Assembly: GCF_000247815.1 (NCBI RefSeq)
Contig: NC_021676.1
Span: 19,610,782 to 19,674,781 of the forward strand
Direction of reading: 5' to 3'
Length of the DNA stretch: 64,000 nt
From: Ficedula albicollis
Taxonomy: Eukaryota > Chordata > Aves > Passeriformes > Muscicapidae
Shown: one piece after another, positions 15,608 through 25,472 of the stretch
Position numbering within the stretch: the stretch's first letter is position 1
Layout: each line of letters begins with the position of its first letter
The notes under the pieces: model-generated
Told to the model about the DNA's origin: nothing
What the model saw: only the letters and a program-made list of their open reading frames with translations
The model's database searches: none
Program-made: the position numbers and the translations under genes

Positions 15608-15703
15608 TTAACGAGTGCCCAGGAAGAACATGAGTATGACATTCACAAGCAATAGCACCACAATCACTGCAAAAACGACCACCGTTTGAACATCCAAGGT
15701 CAT
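15608..15703 (-). CDS. candidate 31-residue single-pass membrane microprotein
   Basis: The frame encodes MTLDVQT, then an uninterrupted hydrophobic stretch at residues 8-28 rich in Val, Leu, Ile and Phe with one Asn (residue 21), and ends with GTR before TAA. Such a layout, with a short polar N-terminus, one membrane helix and a tiny basic tail, is typical of regulatory membrane microproteins such as the sarcolipin and phospholamban type. I do not recognise this sequence as any named member. The start has ACC immediately before ATG, a good Kozak context. The frame lies downstream of a CpG island on the same strand. Upstream ATGs exist: a 12-codon frame from 15798 with strong context, and a longer overlapping frame from 15791 with weak context. 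Initiation at this ATG is therefore not certain. A chance frame of this length is common; the composition and promoter context are what raise it above background. Confidence 0.45.
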   Translation of the reverse strand: MTLDVQTVVVFAVIVVLLLVNVILMFFLGTR

Positions 15704-15949
15704 GGTGCAATGCAGAACACTGTAGTGTTCGAGGTGTGGGGCTGGCAGATTTGGAGAAGTCAACCTCTGCTCTGTAAGACTGTCCATACATCCACCATGC
15801 TAGAATAGAGGAGAAAACTGTTCCTGGTTTTGGGTTGGTTCGTAATGCTTTGTGCTCTGCCTTTAGTTTCTCCCCTATCTGCTGTCTCTAGCTCATTCTG
15901 AGCCCGCTAAGTGAAGCATCATCACAACCAGTGAGCACTCGGGATGCAA

Positions 15950-16530
15950 AATCCTTCCTTTAGGAAAAGAGCGAGCGCTGTCTGCAAGCTTCTCTCTCTG
16001 TCTCGTCCCCCCTCTCTCTCCGGGTCTCTCTCTCGCTGGCTGCCTCGCTTTTTAATTCGTCAAGCCAGTGCAGAATCGGAGCCCGTGTGAGTGTGACAGC
16101 TCTGCAAGCTGCTGCGGCTGCATCCCTCGGAGCGAGGCGGACCCTGGCGCATACAAATCAGCTCCGGTGACCAGGCAGCGACGGCATCCTGGCTGTCACT
16201 CAAACACACGGCACAAGGAAGCGCTGCCTCCAGAAATACGCGAGGTTTCCGCCCGCCGCCACGGCGAGCGCCACGCAGCCGCGGCTCTGCCCCGCATCCC
16301 GACGCGCTCGGATGCTCCGGGCTCCACAGCGGCACCAAAGCAGCTCCAAAGCAGCTCCGAGGAGGCTCTAAAGCAGCTCCAAGGCGGCTCCGAGGTGGCT
16401 CCGAGGCGGCTCCCAGCGCTCCCGGCCCGGCGCATCCCGCCCCGCACCGCCCCGGGATGCGGATGCTCTGGAAGCGCATCCCTGGAAAACGCGAGCCCGC
16501 GAGCAGCAAAGCGGCCAAAGTGACAAAAAA
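15950..16530 (-). promoter_or_regulatory. CpG island, candidate promoter
   Basis: This is the densest CpG region in the window, with many CG dinucleotides and GC-boxes such as CCCCGCCC-like stretches. It stands out against a CpG-poor surround. On the minus strand an AATTAAAAAG element near 16043-16054 could act as a TATA-like box with initiation near 16015. GA-rich sequence follows. Direction toward the microprotein frame is inferred; bidirectional activity is possible. Confidence 0.6.
16325..16415. repeat. degenerate short tandem repeat in the CpG island
   Basis: Units of about 12-18 bp built on AAGCAGCTCC and GAGGCGGCTCC recur several times. In protein-like frames this gives repetitive Ser/Glu/Leu patterns that are not evidence of coding. 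Confidence 0.6.
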
Positions 16531-16710
16531 GGCGGCTCGTGGTAATCTGGGAATTGGCTGTGAGACTGAATTTTGGAATTGGGCAGGGGGAATCACGTTT
16601 TAGCTCTGTGCAATCGTGCTCCCATCACGGATGCTATGGCCTCTCTCCTCAGCGCTGCGCTGGCTGTCTCCATCTAAGAGTTAAACTCAATTCTGACTCT
16701 ACAGACAGAG

Positions 16711-16722
16711 ATCTATAAAAGG
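16711..16722 (+). promoter_or_regulatory. possible TATA box
   Basis: CTATAAAAGGGG is an excellent match to a TATA consensus on the plus strand, about 180 bp from the edge of the CpG island. No coding frame of note follows. It could serve a divergent transcript or be chance. Confidence 0.25.
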
Positions 16723-17261
16723 GGGGTGAGGACAGATGGAGGATCTTTATTCCTTCGGCAGCAGCCAGAAATGCTCATTCCTACACTAAAACCCCACACG
16801 CACACTCAGGGTTTATGGCCCAGGTGCCAGATGCTACCCCAAACCCCCATCGCAGCTCCCAGAACCAGCAGGTACCTCCGAGAGGCATCACAATGCACAC
16901 GAAGCAGATACACTCAGCTGGAAAAAGCAAATGATTTTCCAGACAAAGACAAATATAGAAATGCTGCCAATGCATATGCATAATGCACTAAAATGTGCAT
17001 CCGGGGGCTGAGCACGGCACCTTCCAGGAAAGCTGCGCCTCCGGACGCTCCCACACAGACACGGGGCCAGCAGGCACCACACAAGCACCTCTCCTGCACA
17101 AAACGGGGAGACTTGGGGAGGATTTTCACGTCTAAACCTGGCCAGCTTCAGGTTTTAACCCCAGCTTCACCAACAAGGGGCAGGGGGTCCTGCAGTGTCC
17201 CTCCAGGGCAGCAGCGTTTGGGGAAGGGGCAGGGGGTGATGCTCCTGCCCCAGCTCAGCAC

Positions 17262-17458
17262 TCACACAACAACAAACCCAGCTGTTTATGCAAGGCTTGG
17301 TTTAATTTAATGCAGGGTTCCTGCCCCACTCACACCAACACTAAACCCAGCTGTTTAACACAAGCTTGGTTTAATTTAATGCAGGGTTCCTGCCCCACTC
17401 ACACCAACACTAAACCCAGCTGTTCAATACAAGGCTTAGTTTAATTAAAAAAAAAAAA
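17262..17458. repeat. 69-bp tandem repeat, three copies
   Basis: Three units have GCTGTTYA at 17281, 17350 and 17419 (period 69). Each contains AACCCAGCTGTT followed by TTGGTTTAATTTAATG or a variant. The last unit ends in a poly-A tract at about 17447. Confidence 0.88.
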
Positions 17459-17638
17459 GCTTTGTTCACCTGTACAATCACAGGAAGCTGCTTTAAAGCT
17501 GTCTCAGGCTGTTAGCACACATGCCAGATGATGGATCTGCCTCATTCCCAGCTTCCAAACCTTGCTTTTCTATCAAGGATCCATTTTTAGGATAGCCAGT
17601 CAGTCTGATGTAATTTAGACTAATCAGAATAGCAAACA

Positions 17639-17688
17639 TAAAATGATTTGGGTTGGAAGAGACCTTGGAGATCATTTAGTTCCAACAT
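17639..17688 (-). mobile_element. CR1 LINE 3'-end fragment
   Basis: GGGTTGGAAGAGACCTTGGA followed by GATCATTTAGTTCCAAC is the reverse-complement form of the CR1 terminal region. Only about 50 bp can be recognised. Confidence 0.85.
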
Positions 17689-17689
17689 A

Positions 17690-18240
17690 TAATAGATTTG
17701 GAGTATTTATTCTTATTATTGCTGCCATCCTTTCCCAAAACAACACAGGCAATTTTCCAAAACATAAACCTGAACTTACAAAAAACCAGCCAGGAAATTC
17801 CAGTTTCAGTCTCAGAAGCAGCAACGACTTCCCCAAAACACACAACCAGCCCGAATTCAGAGGGATTCTATGGCCAGTTTATCTTTCCCTCTGAACTGCA
17901 GCGAGCACAGAGGGAGCCTGGGTGTGGAGGCCAGAGGAAATGTCAGAAGAAGCTCAGTGGAGATGTTCTGCTGGTCCACACCCCCCCATGGCCCGGGGAG
18001 CCTCCAGCCCATCCCCAGCTCTGCCTCCTGGAGGTGCCAGCGAGGTTTCAGCGGCAGAGCAGGGCAGGGGGAGCAGCAGGGGCTGGGAATCCTCCAGAAC
18101 AAAGGTGCAAAGCTCACACATGCTCAATAAGCGCTTCCGGAGCCCAACGGGAGGGTTCACTGCCAGCACCGAGCCTGGCAGGGCTGCGATGGCATCCTGC
18201 GAGAGCTGAGCCGCTCGGAGCGCGGGGGAGGGCACGGGCT
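17690..18240. other. non-coding, no gene seen
   Basis: Mixed-composition DNA becoming GC-rich after 17900. The 292-residue frame starting at 17698 owes its length to the following satellite and is not a gene. Confidence 0.45.
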
Positions 18241-18775
18241 GGAAACAGAGACACCGGGACACACACCGGGACACCGGGACACGGAGAGACAGAGACACGG
18301 AGAGACAGAGACTCAGAGACAAGGAGAGACAGAGCCACGGAGAGACAGAGACTCAGAGCCACCGGGACACGGAGCCACGGAGAGACAGAGACTCAGAGAC
18401 ACGGAGAGACAGAGCCACGGAGATTCAGAGTCACAGAGACTCAGAGCCCTGAGCTTCAGAGTCACGGAGCCACAGGGACTCAGAGACACACAGCCACTGA
18501 GCCACAGAGTCCTGAGCCACAGAGACTCAGAAACTCAGAGACTCAGAGCCACAAAGACTCAGAGCCACAGTCATAGAGTCAGAGTCACAGAGACTCAGAG
18601 ACTCAGAGCCACTGAGCCACAGAACTACAGAGCCACAGTCGAGCCACAGACCTATAGAGCCACAGACTCAGAGCCACAGAGACTCAGAGCCACAGACTCC
18701 TGAGCCACAGAGATACAGAGACACAGAGACTCAGAGCCACAGTCACAGAGCCACTGAACCACAGAGCCAGCCCCT
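18241..18775. repeat. degenerate ACAGAG/CTCAGAG satellite
   Basis: More than 500 bp of short units built on GAGACAGAGACTCAGAG and GAGCCACAG. The left part (18241-18420) has ACACCGGGACAC and ACGGAGAGACAG units, and the right part has CAGAGCCACAGA units. The strand is strongly purine/AC-biased. Frames across it encode Thr/Glu/Arg/Gln-rich repeats of no meaning. Confidence 0.9.
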
Positions 18776-21608
18776 CCTGAGCTGCTGGCCCCAAAACCTG
18801 GCAGCCACGGGGGGCTGTGGGGACCCCACTGCTGTGCTGCCTGCCCTGGGGAGGCTGGAGGATGCTGCATCCCAGAGGATGCTGCAGCCTGGAGGATGCT
18901 GCATCCCAAGGGCTGCTGCATCCCAGGGGATGCTCAGCTGCAGCATCCCTTTCTTCAGGTCAAACACCCCCGAAAAGATCAGGCAGGAAAGCCCCAGGTG
19001 CCTCACCTCACCCAGAGACAGGTTTGGGGCTCCAGAGGAGGCTCTGTGTGTGTAACAGCAGCACAAACAGATTTACTGCAGAGAAGCTTTTATTTAAATT
19101 ATATTTGCAGTATTCCCAACAGTACTTGCTGCTTTATATAATTTCCCATGCCTTCTGCATGCACTAAATGTTAATTTTACTACGAAAATGGATGGTACCT
19201 TCTCTTAGATAAAGCACACCTACACAGCAGGGGTTTATATAAAACCACAGTGAAGTTGAACTTTGTGCAATCCTTCCTGGGAAGTTTGGTCTAACATTCT
19301 GTGAAACAAGGAAGGGGAAGATTTGTACCAGTTACATAAAACAGCACATCCCTCACTGCACAGAACATGCAGAACTGCAGGAGCTTTGGGGAGCACAGTT
19401 TGTGAATGTGGTGGTTTGTCAAGTTTTCCTGAAATTTTTCCCTGCTCAGATTTTTACAGAGTGATCAGAATTACATTCTCCCGGGCAGCCGATCACTGTA
19501 ACATCAAGAGAAAACTGTTTCTTGTAGAGAAATCTCCTTAAACTAAAGAGGAAAGTCTCTTCTCCCAAATAAATTAGTAAAAGACTATTTTAAAGATAGT
19601 AAAGTTGTTTCCTATACGTTTTCAGTGTGAAAGAAAAAAAGTGGGGAGGGGAAGGAAAAGTGGTCTGAAGTTTTATTCTAAGTTTTTTTCCTTATAGTTT
19701 CTAGTAATAAAGTTTCTTTTTGTACCATTTAAAGTTAAAGCTGTTTTGCCTTCCTCCTAATCCTATCTGACAACAACAACAACAACAACAACAAAATTCT
19801 AATTAGCAAAGCAAAACCACTACACTAATTTAGTGTTTCTGACCAGTTTCAAACCGAAACCGAAACGGTGCTGCAGGATCAGCGAGGGACTGTGCAGGAC
19901 GAGAAAAGGAAATTGGAATTTCAGCACCTCTGCGGAGGGACAGCAGTCAGGGCAGGAGCTCGCATCCCATCACCCAGCTCTGTATCTGCATCCATCCCAT
20001 GGACACACGGACAGGGAGCTCTGAACACCCAAACAACACCCAAAAAACACCCAGAGGGGCCCCACACCGACATTAATCACAAGGCAGGAATTTTGGAGCG
20101 AGGCAGATCCTCCCGTGCAGAACACCAGGCTCTCAGCCCTGTGACCACGTCTCCCTCCAATGGATGTCTCCAGTAATTAGCACATCCCGCTCCTTGCAGC
20201 TCAGCAAACACAGCTCGCACTCAGCAGCCAGGATTTGGGATTGGAATGGGTTTGTTTTTTTTTTTTATTTCCTCTACCAGGACAGGTCCCTGGTCCCCAA
20301 ACGAGGCACCAGGACAGTCCTGGAGTGTGGGGCTGTGCACGGTGTCAGCTCCAATTCCCTGTCCTGCTGCAGATCCCTCCACTCCTGGACAGGCAGAAAC
20401 ATCTCTGTTTTCCCAACACACCAGCTCCACCTTCTATTAACTGGGAAAATGAGAAAATGAGCCACTAAACTCTTAACCTTAATTAACCAGAGAATTCTGG
20501 CCATGCAGGCTGGGATGGGACAGGAGGAGCCCAAATCTGCTCCCTTTAACCAAAGGAGATAAATCTCAGTGAATTGAGGAAAAATTCAAACAAATCACAG
20601 CGTGGCTCATAATTCTGAGCAGGGATAGAATTGGTCTGGATGGATGAAATCCCTGGCCAAGGAGAAAACACTGCTGGTGACTGTCAGCCCCAAACTGCTT
20701 GGAGCACCCACCCCAGACTTTTATGGCACCATGAGGGAAGTTGAAACTTCCCAGCTGAATTAATCCTGCCCCCAAGGAGGAACAGACAGCCATGGCAGCC
20801 AGGGATGTGTGGGCACCTGCTCCTCCATTCCCAGGCTCTCCTGCTCACAAACCCTGCCTGTGACGTTGGACACCATGTGAGGGGTGACTCACAGGCTCCA
20901 TTAGAGATTATAAGAAAACCATTAATTTATTTTTTTTTTTCACTAAATCTAGGCAGGAATTAAACTCGAGGTTGCAGAGATTAAAGGCCAGTGAGATTAT
21001 GATTTGCTGTTTCCAAAAAGGAGGATTTCCTTTAAGCTGAGAGTTGCCTCCTTTTCCTTTCTCCTCACTGAATATCCTCTTTTCCATCCTGGGCCAGCTG
21101 CTGCAAATGGCAGATTTTTCCTCAAGAATCTCCAAAATCTTGTATGTATATGGAATGGCTTCATAGGAAACTTTAAAAATCCCCAAACACCTAAAATTCC
21201 TTACCCAAACTGCAAAATGGAGGAATATTTGCAGAGACTTGGACTTGGGCGTGATTTTGGCTGTGAAAATTTAACTTTCCAGTCATCCACAGCTCCTTGC
21301 CTGTCCACTCCATCCCTCAAATGGAAAGTTTCCTCACTGTCCACATAAACTTGGGACTTTTTTTCCAGTAATTTCCTCTTTTTAAAGGACTGCATGAGTT
21401 GAGAGCCAGCAAAGCAGTGAAGTGGGAGAGAGCAGGGAAGGAACACACGAAGCAAAGGTGCCCTTGTGGCAAACAGGGATTGCTGGGGAGAGAAGAAATT
21501 CAGTTTCTAAACCCACTTGTGCAATGTTCAGAGCACACAGGGCACTGCTGGAGTGTTGGAGTCACTGAGTCAGGGGTCTCTCTGAATCCTTCAGGGAGAA
21601 ATCAGAGT
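18776..21608. other. non-coding; short repeats and AT-rich block
   Basis: At 18855-18950 several units of about 22 bp share GGATGCTGCATCCC. The stretch 19060-19800 is AT-rich and 3'UTR-like, with AATAAA-type hexamers on both strands and a (CAA)8 microsatellite at 19771-19794. No open frame connects to it. The remainder, to 21608, shows no recognisable exon or repeat. Confidence 0.45.
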
Positions 21609-22154
21609 GCAGGGGTTGAATTAAAGCCTGTGGATTGAAGTACATTAAGCCACTCACACGTAAATTAGACATTTAAGCAGAAGTAAGTTAGTAAGTTCTA
21701 GGGTGATACTAATGCTTTTAGTAAGTGAAAGGTTTCAAATGCCACAGTGGCAGTGAGAGTTCTAGTGAAGGCTGAAACACACTGATATCTTCAGTGGAGG
21801 CTCCAGGCCCACAGCTGTAGACAGGACTGAGACATAACAGAGCTGTAGTGAGAATATTGCTGACATTTTTCAGATAGAACAAGAGAGATTGTATGAGTAG
21901 TTGCATACACAACCTAGTGTGCTAAGAAACTGGAATTCTAATAGGTTAAAGAGTGGTGGTCTGAGTTTGTTAGAAAAATCCTATATAAGAGTTTGCACTG
22001 GGGAGAGTTGGTGCTTTTACCATTCTGGCTTCTTGCCATTCACTTATTGCCACTGCATTTGCTATTTCTTGTCTGCTTGCCTTTGAGACTGATGTGCTTT
22101 GTAATAAATAATTTTTTATCTGTCAGCTGCTTTGCTTATTTAAGATAACCCGAC
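21609..22154 (+). mobile_element. probable solo LTR with TATA box and poly-A signal
   Basis: CTATATAAGAG at 21981-21991 followed by AATAAA at 22103 about 120 bp later, and a CCCGACA end at 22148-22154, give the U3-R-U5 layout of a retroviral LTR in sense orientation. The start is uncertain (21609-21640), since I find no clean target duplication. A tRNA primer-binding site is not evident after the end, so the element is solo or truncated. The retroviral class was not assigned. Confidence 0.6.
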
Positions 22155-23424
22155 AGAGTAGGAGCCAAGAGCTCAGAGTAGGAGCCCAAGAGCTCCAGAG
22201 TTGGTGCCCTGGAGCACTGGAGGTTGAGAACCTCACACTGGAGGCTGAATTCAGCTGCACCTGCAGCACCACCTGGCCAAGAGCTGCACAAAGCCCATGG
22301 GGAAGGACCTGAGCATCTCCTGGTCACTGCTCTGAGCATTCCACGGAAAAAACCCACAAGAATTTCATTAAAATAGTGATGGAATCGGTGCCACAGCTCC
22401 TGTGACACCACACAGACCACGCTGGAGTGGCACAGAGAGCCTGGCTGGGGGGGCTGAGGCCTTCGTGCTCCTCTGGATTGCAGTGAGAACAACAAATTTC
22501 TATTTTTAAGTTTGCTTGAACTTAAAGCATTAAGACAGACTAAAATCTCCTGCCCCTGGCAATGGTGTTGCGAGTGCTTTCTGCTCTCCTTGCATCTGCT
22601 GCACTCTCCAGAAGCATCTTCAGATTCTCAAGGATGAAAAAGAAAATAAAACCCCCCCTCAAATCCTGCAGAAATCAGATGTGGTAACACCAATTACCCT
22701 GGTCACAGAGAAAGACTTCAGGGGCTGAGCAAGCTCTGTTTAAAAGGAACTTTTAAATTTAATTCAGATGCTCGTTTCAACCTTATGTAAGCTCTTTTTG
22801 TCTGGAAAAAAAAAAAAAAAAACCAAAAAACCCCCCACCCAGCCCCTGGTCTAAAAAAACATAGAGGCTTTTACTCCTTAATTTTATTTCTCAGCTTTTG
22901 GGCCCGCTGTTGAGCCTGGGAAAAGGTACAGAAAGCAAACTGCAGAAAAATCCAAGCCAAGTGCCTTCCTTGGAGGAAGACAAGCGCTCCCTCCAGGCAC
23001 TGTGACACGAAATTGCAGAATCTTCACATCAGCACATGTCTGAGCAAAGTGGTGTGTGAAAAAAGAGAAATTATTACCTGCTAGGAACTGAAACTAAAGC
23101 CTTCTGAATTGGGGGTCAGTGCAGAAATTCAGCTGCACAGACACAGGGAAACTCTTTGGCATGAAAATCCAAGAGAAAAACAGAGAAAATCCAAGAGAAA
23201 ATCCATTTCAGCACCTGCAAGGGAATGAGGAGGAAAAGCAACTTCACCCCTCCTGCCACACTTGGCTCTGGCTTCTCCTTGTCAAGACACTGAGAAAAGG
23301 AAAAACCATCTCATTAAGAAGCTGACCCATGGGTCTCATGTTCTTCACACAAATTAACCCAGAGAATTGGATGTGTTTCATAGAAATCGTTTTCTCCCCC
23401 TCTCTCTGCCTCCCCCCCCCCCCC

Positions 23425-23469
<45 letters not shown>

Positions 23470-23745
23470 AGGGAACAGCCTATTGAATCTGGCACTCTTT
23501 TAATGAAGAAAACAGTGCAAGCCAAGCTAATGAAGTAGGAATTCCAAATGGGTGGCAGTAGGTGTAGGAATAGAACATAGAGCACTCATTTTCACCAGCA
23601 TTAAAAAAGAAGTTTAGAGCCTTTTTCTACTTTTTTTCCCTTTCTCCAAGTGAGGCAGGTGAATGCCAGGAGGCTCCAGTCCCTCTCCCAGCTCAGAGGG
23701 ATTCCTGCAGGGAGAGGGAGCACAGGAATGGTCCTCCTGCAGCTG
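22155..23745. other. non-coding; short repeats and poly-A tracts
   Basis: The first 60 bp have two close copies of GAGTAGGAGCC followed by AAGAGCT, which may belong to the adjacent retroelement. Further on are an A-run near 22807-22822 and a C14-A41 junction at 23412-23466. No exon was recognised. Confidence 0.45.
23412..23466. repeat. C14-A41 homopolymer junction
   Basis: Fourteen C are followed directly by forty-one A. It resembles the C/A junctions seen at the longer suspect runs and may be a smaller case of the same artefact, or a real poly-A tract with a C-rich edge. Confidence 0.7.
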
Positions 23746-24945
23746 GTGACAATGTGGGACAGCCAAGGGGACACTGGATGTGCCACAGACACCCTGGATG
23801 TGCCACAGACACCCTGATGTGCCACAGGGACCCAGCTGTGCCACAGGGACCCCAAACTGTGCCACAGGAACCCAACTGTGCCACAGGGACATGGTGACAA
23901 TGTGGGACAGCCAAGGGGACACTGGATGTGCCACAGACACCCTGATGTGCCACAGGGACCCAGCTGTGCCACAGGGACACCAAACTGTGCCACAGGGACC
24001 CAACTGTGCCACAGGGACCCCAAATGTGCCACACGGACCCAGCTGTCCCACAGGGACCCCAAACTGTGCCACAGGGACACCAAATGTGCCACAGGGACAC
24101 CAAATGTGCCACAGGAACCCAGCTGTGACACAGGGACCCCAAACCGTGTCACAGGGACACCAAATGTGCCACAGGGACACCAAATGTGCCACAGGAACTC
24201 AGCTGTGTCACAGGGACCCCAAACTGTGTCACAGGGACACCAAATGTGCCACAGGGACACCAAATGTGCCACAGGAACTCAGCTGTGCCACAGGGACCCC
24301 AAACTGTGTCACAGGGACCCCAAACTGTGCCACAGGGACCCAGCTGTGACACAGGGACCCCAATTGTGCCATAGGAACCCCAAACTGTGTCACAGGGACC
24401 CCAATTGTGTCACAGGGACCCAGCTGTGACACAGGGACCCCAATTGTGCCATAGGAACCCCAAACTGTGTCACAGGGACCCCAATTGTGTCACAGGGACC
24501 CAGCTGTGACACAGGGACCCCAATTGTGCCATAGGAACCCCAAACTGTGTCACAGGGACCCCAATTGTGTCACAGGGACCCAGCTGTGACACAGGGACCC
24601 CAATTGTGCCATAGGAACCCCAAACTGTGTCACAGGGACCCCAATTGTGTCACAGGGACCCAGCTGTGACACAGGGACCCCAATTGTGCCATAGGAACCC
24701 CAAACTGTGTCACAGGGACCCCAATTGTGTCACAGGGACCCAGCTGTGACACAGGGACCCCAATTGTGCCATAGGAACCCCAAACTGTGTCACAGGGACC
24801 CCAATTGTGTCACAGGGACCCAGCTGTGCCACAGGGACCCCAAACTGTGTCACAGGGACCCCAAACTGTGCCACAGGAACCCCAAATGTGCCATAGGGAC
24901 ACTGGCTGTGCCACAGGGACCCCAAACTGTGCCACAGGGACCCCA
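23746..24945. repeat. 20-bp minisatellite with 80-bp higher-order repeat
   Basis: Units of about 20 bp built on GTGCCACAGGGACCCCAAA fill 1.2 kb. Two unit-set copies at 23746-23930 contain ATGGTGACAATGTGGGACAG-type segments, showing a larger duplication. From 24341 to 24820 four distinct 20-bp variants repeat in fixed order with an 80-bp period, six times (starts at 24341, 24421, 24501, 24581, 24661, 24741). Long frames here are repeat-driven. Confidence 0.95.
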
Positions 24946-25387
24946 TCTGGAGATTTCAGAGCCTGAACCTGGCTCCTGGATAATTCAGCCTCAAAGAAGT
25001 CACTCCTGCCTTTCCCAGACACAGCACTCCAGCCAGTCCCTACCAACACTTGCCTTTCCTCTCCCTGCCCATATTACATAATTAGCATCTTTCTTTATTT
25101 ATTTTTTTTCAGAAGTCATCTTTTCATAACAATAGAAACTATTGGAGCCCGAGATAAGTTGATGAATTTTTCCTATTATCTAAGAGCTTAGTCACTCAGG
25201 GAATTAGTCATGTTCAAAATAACAGCCAGGCTCAGAGAGATTCAGAGCAACCATTCCAGAGCAGAAGCAGCTAATGTCATAAATACATTAAGATGTCAGC
25301 TTGAAGCATTTCAGAGATTTTTCAAGAAGTGTTTAAAAAAAGAAAAAGCCTTTGATGAGATACAAGGAAATCAGGCTCTCAGCAGTT
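24946..25387. other. non-coding, no gene seen
   Basis: AT-rich DNA between the minisatellite and the A-C-A block. It has a T-tract near 25100 and nothing else recognisable. Confidence 0.45.
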
Positions 25388-25410
25388 AAAAAAAAAAAAA
25401 AAAAAAAAAA

Positions 25411-25460
<50 letters not shown>

Positions 25461-25472
25461 AAAAAAAAAAAA
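25388..25472. repeat. A25-C38-A22 block
   Basis: A poly-C run (25413-25450) is embedded in a poly-A tract that continues on both sides. The architecture matches the 32.7-33.4 kb block, where the C-run is 701 bp. I read the C part as a mis-filled gap in a poly-A tract. Confidence 0.85.

Larger units (their letters stand above)
15370..15799 (-). other. possible exon carrying the microprotein frame
   Basis: On the minus strand a pyrimidine-rich TTTTCTCCTCTATTCTAG ends just before 15799 and fits a 3' splice acceptor. GCCT followed by GTAAGTG at 15369 fits a 5' donor. An exon between them would contain the whole 31-codon frame plus GA-rich untranslated sequence. The same DNA could instead be a continuous first exon read through from the CpG island. 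No transcript evidence is available. Confidence 0.3.

Noticed and set aside
15438..15791. 117-residue minus-strand frame overlapping the microprotein candidate
   Set aside because: Its start context is weak, its C-terminal half is the translation of a GA microsatellite, and no domain is recognisable. It may still matter as an upstream overlapping frame.
17698..18576. 292-residue frame ending in Thr/Glu/Arg repeats
   Set aside because: Its second half is the ACAGAG satellite and its first half shows no domain or codon signature.
19060..19760. A possible 3' untranslated region with AATAAA signals on both strands
   Set aside because: AT-rich DNA yields such hexamers by chance. No open frame or exon leads into it from either side.
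23780..24429. Cys/His/Arg-repeat frames of up to 223 residues resembling a zinc-binding repeat protein
   Set aside because: They arise from the 20-bp minisatellite in several frames on both strands; cysteine spacing simply follows the DNA period.
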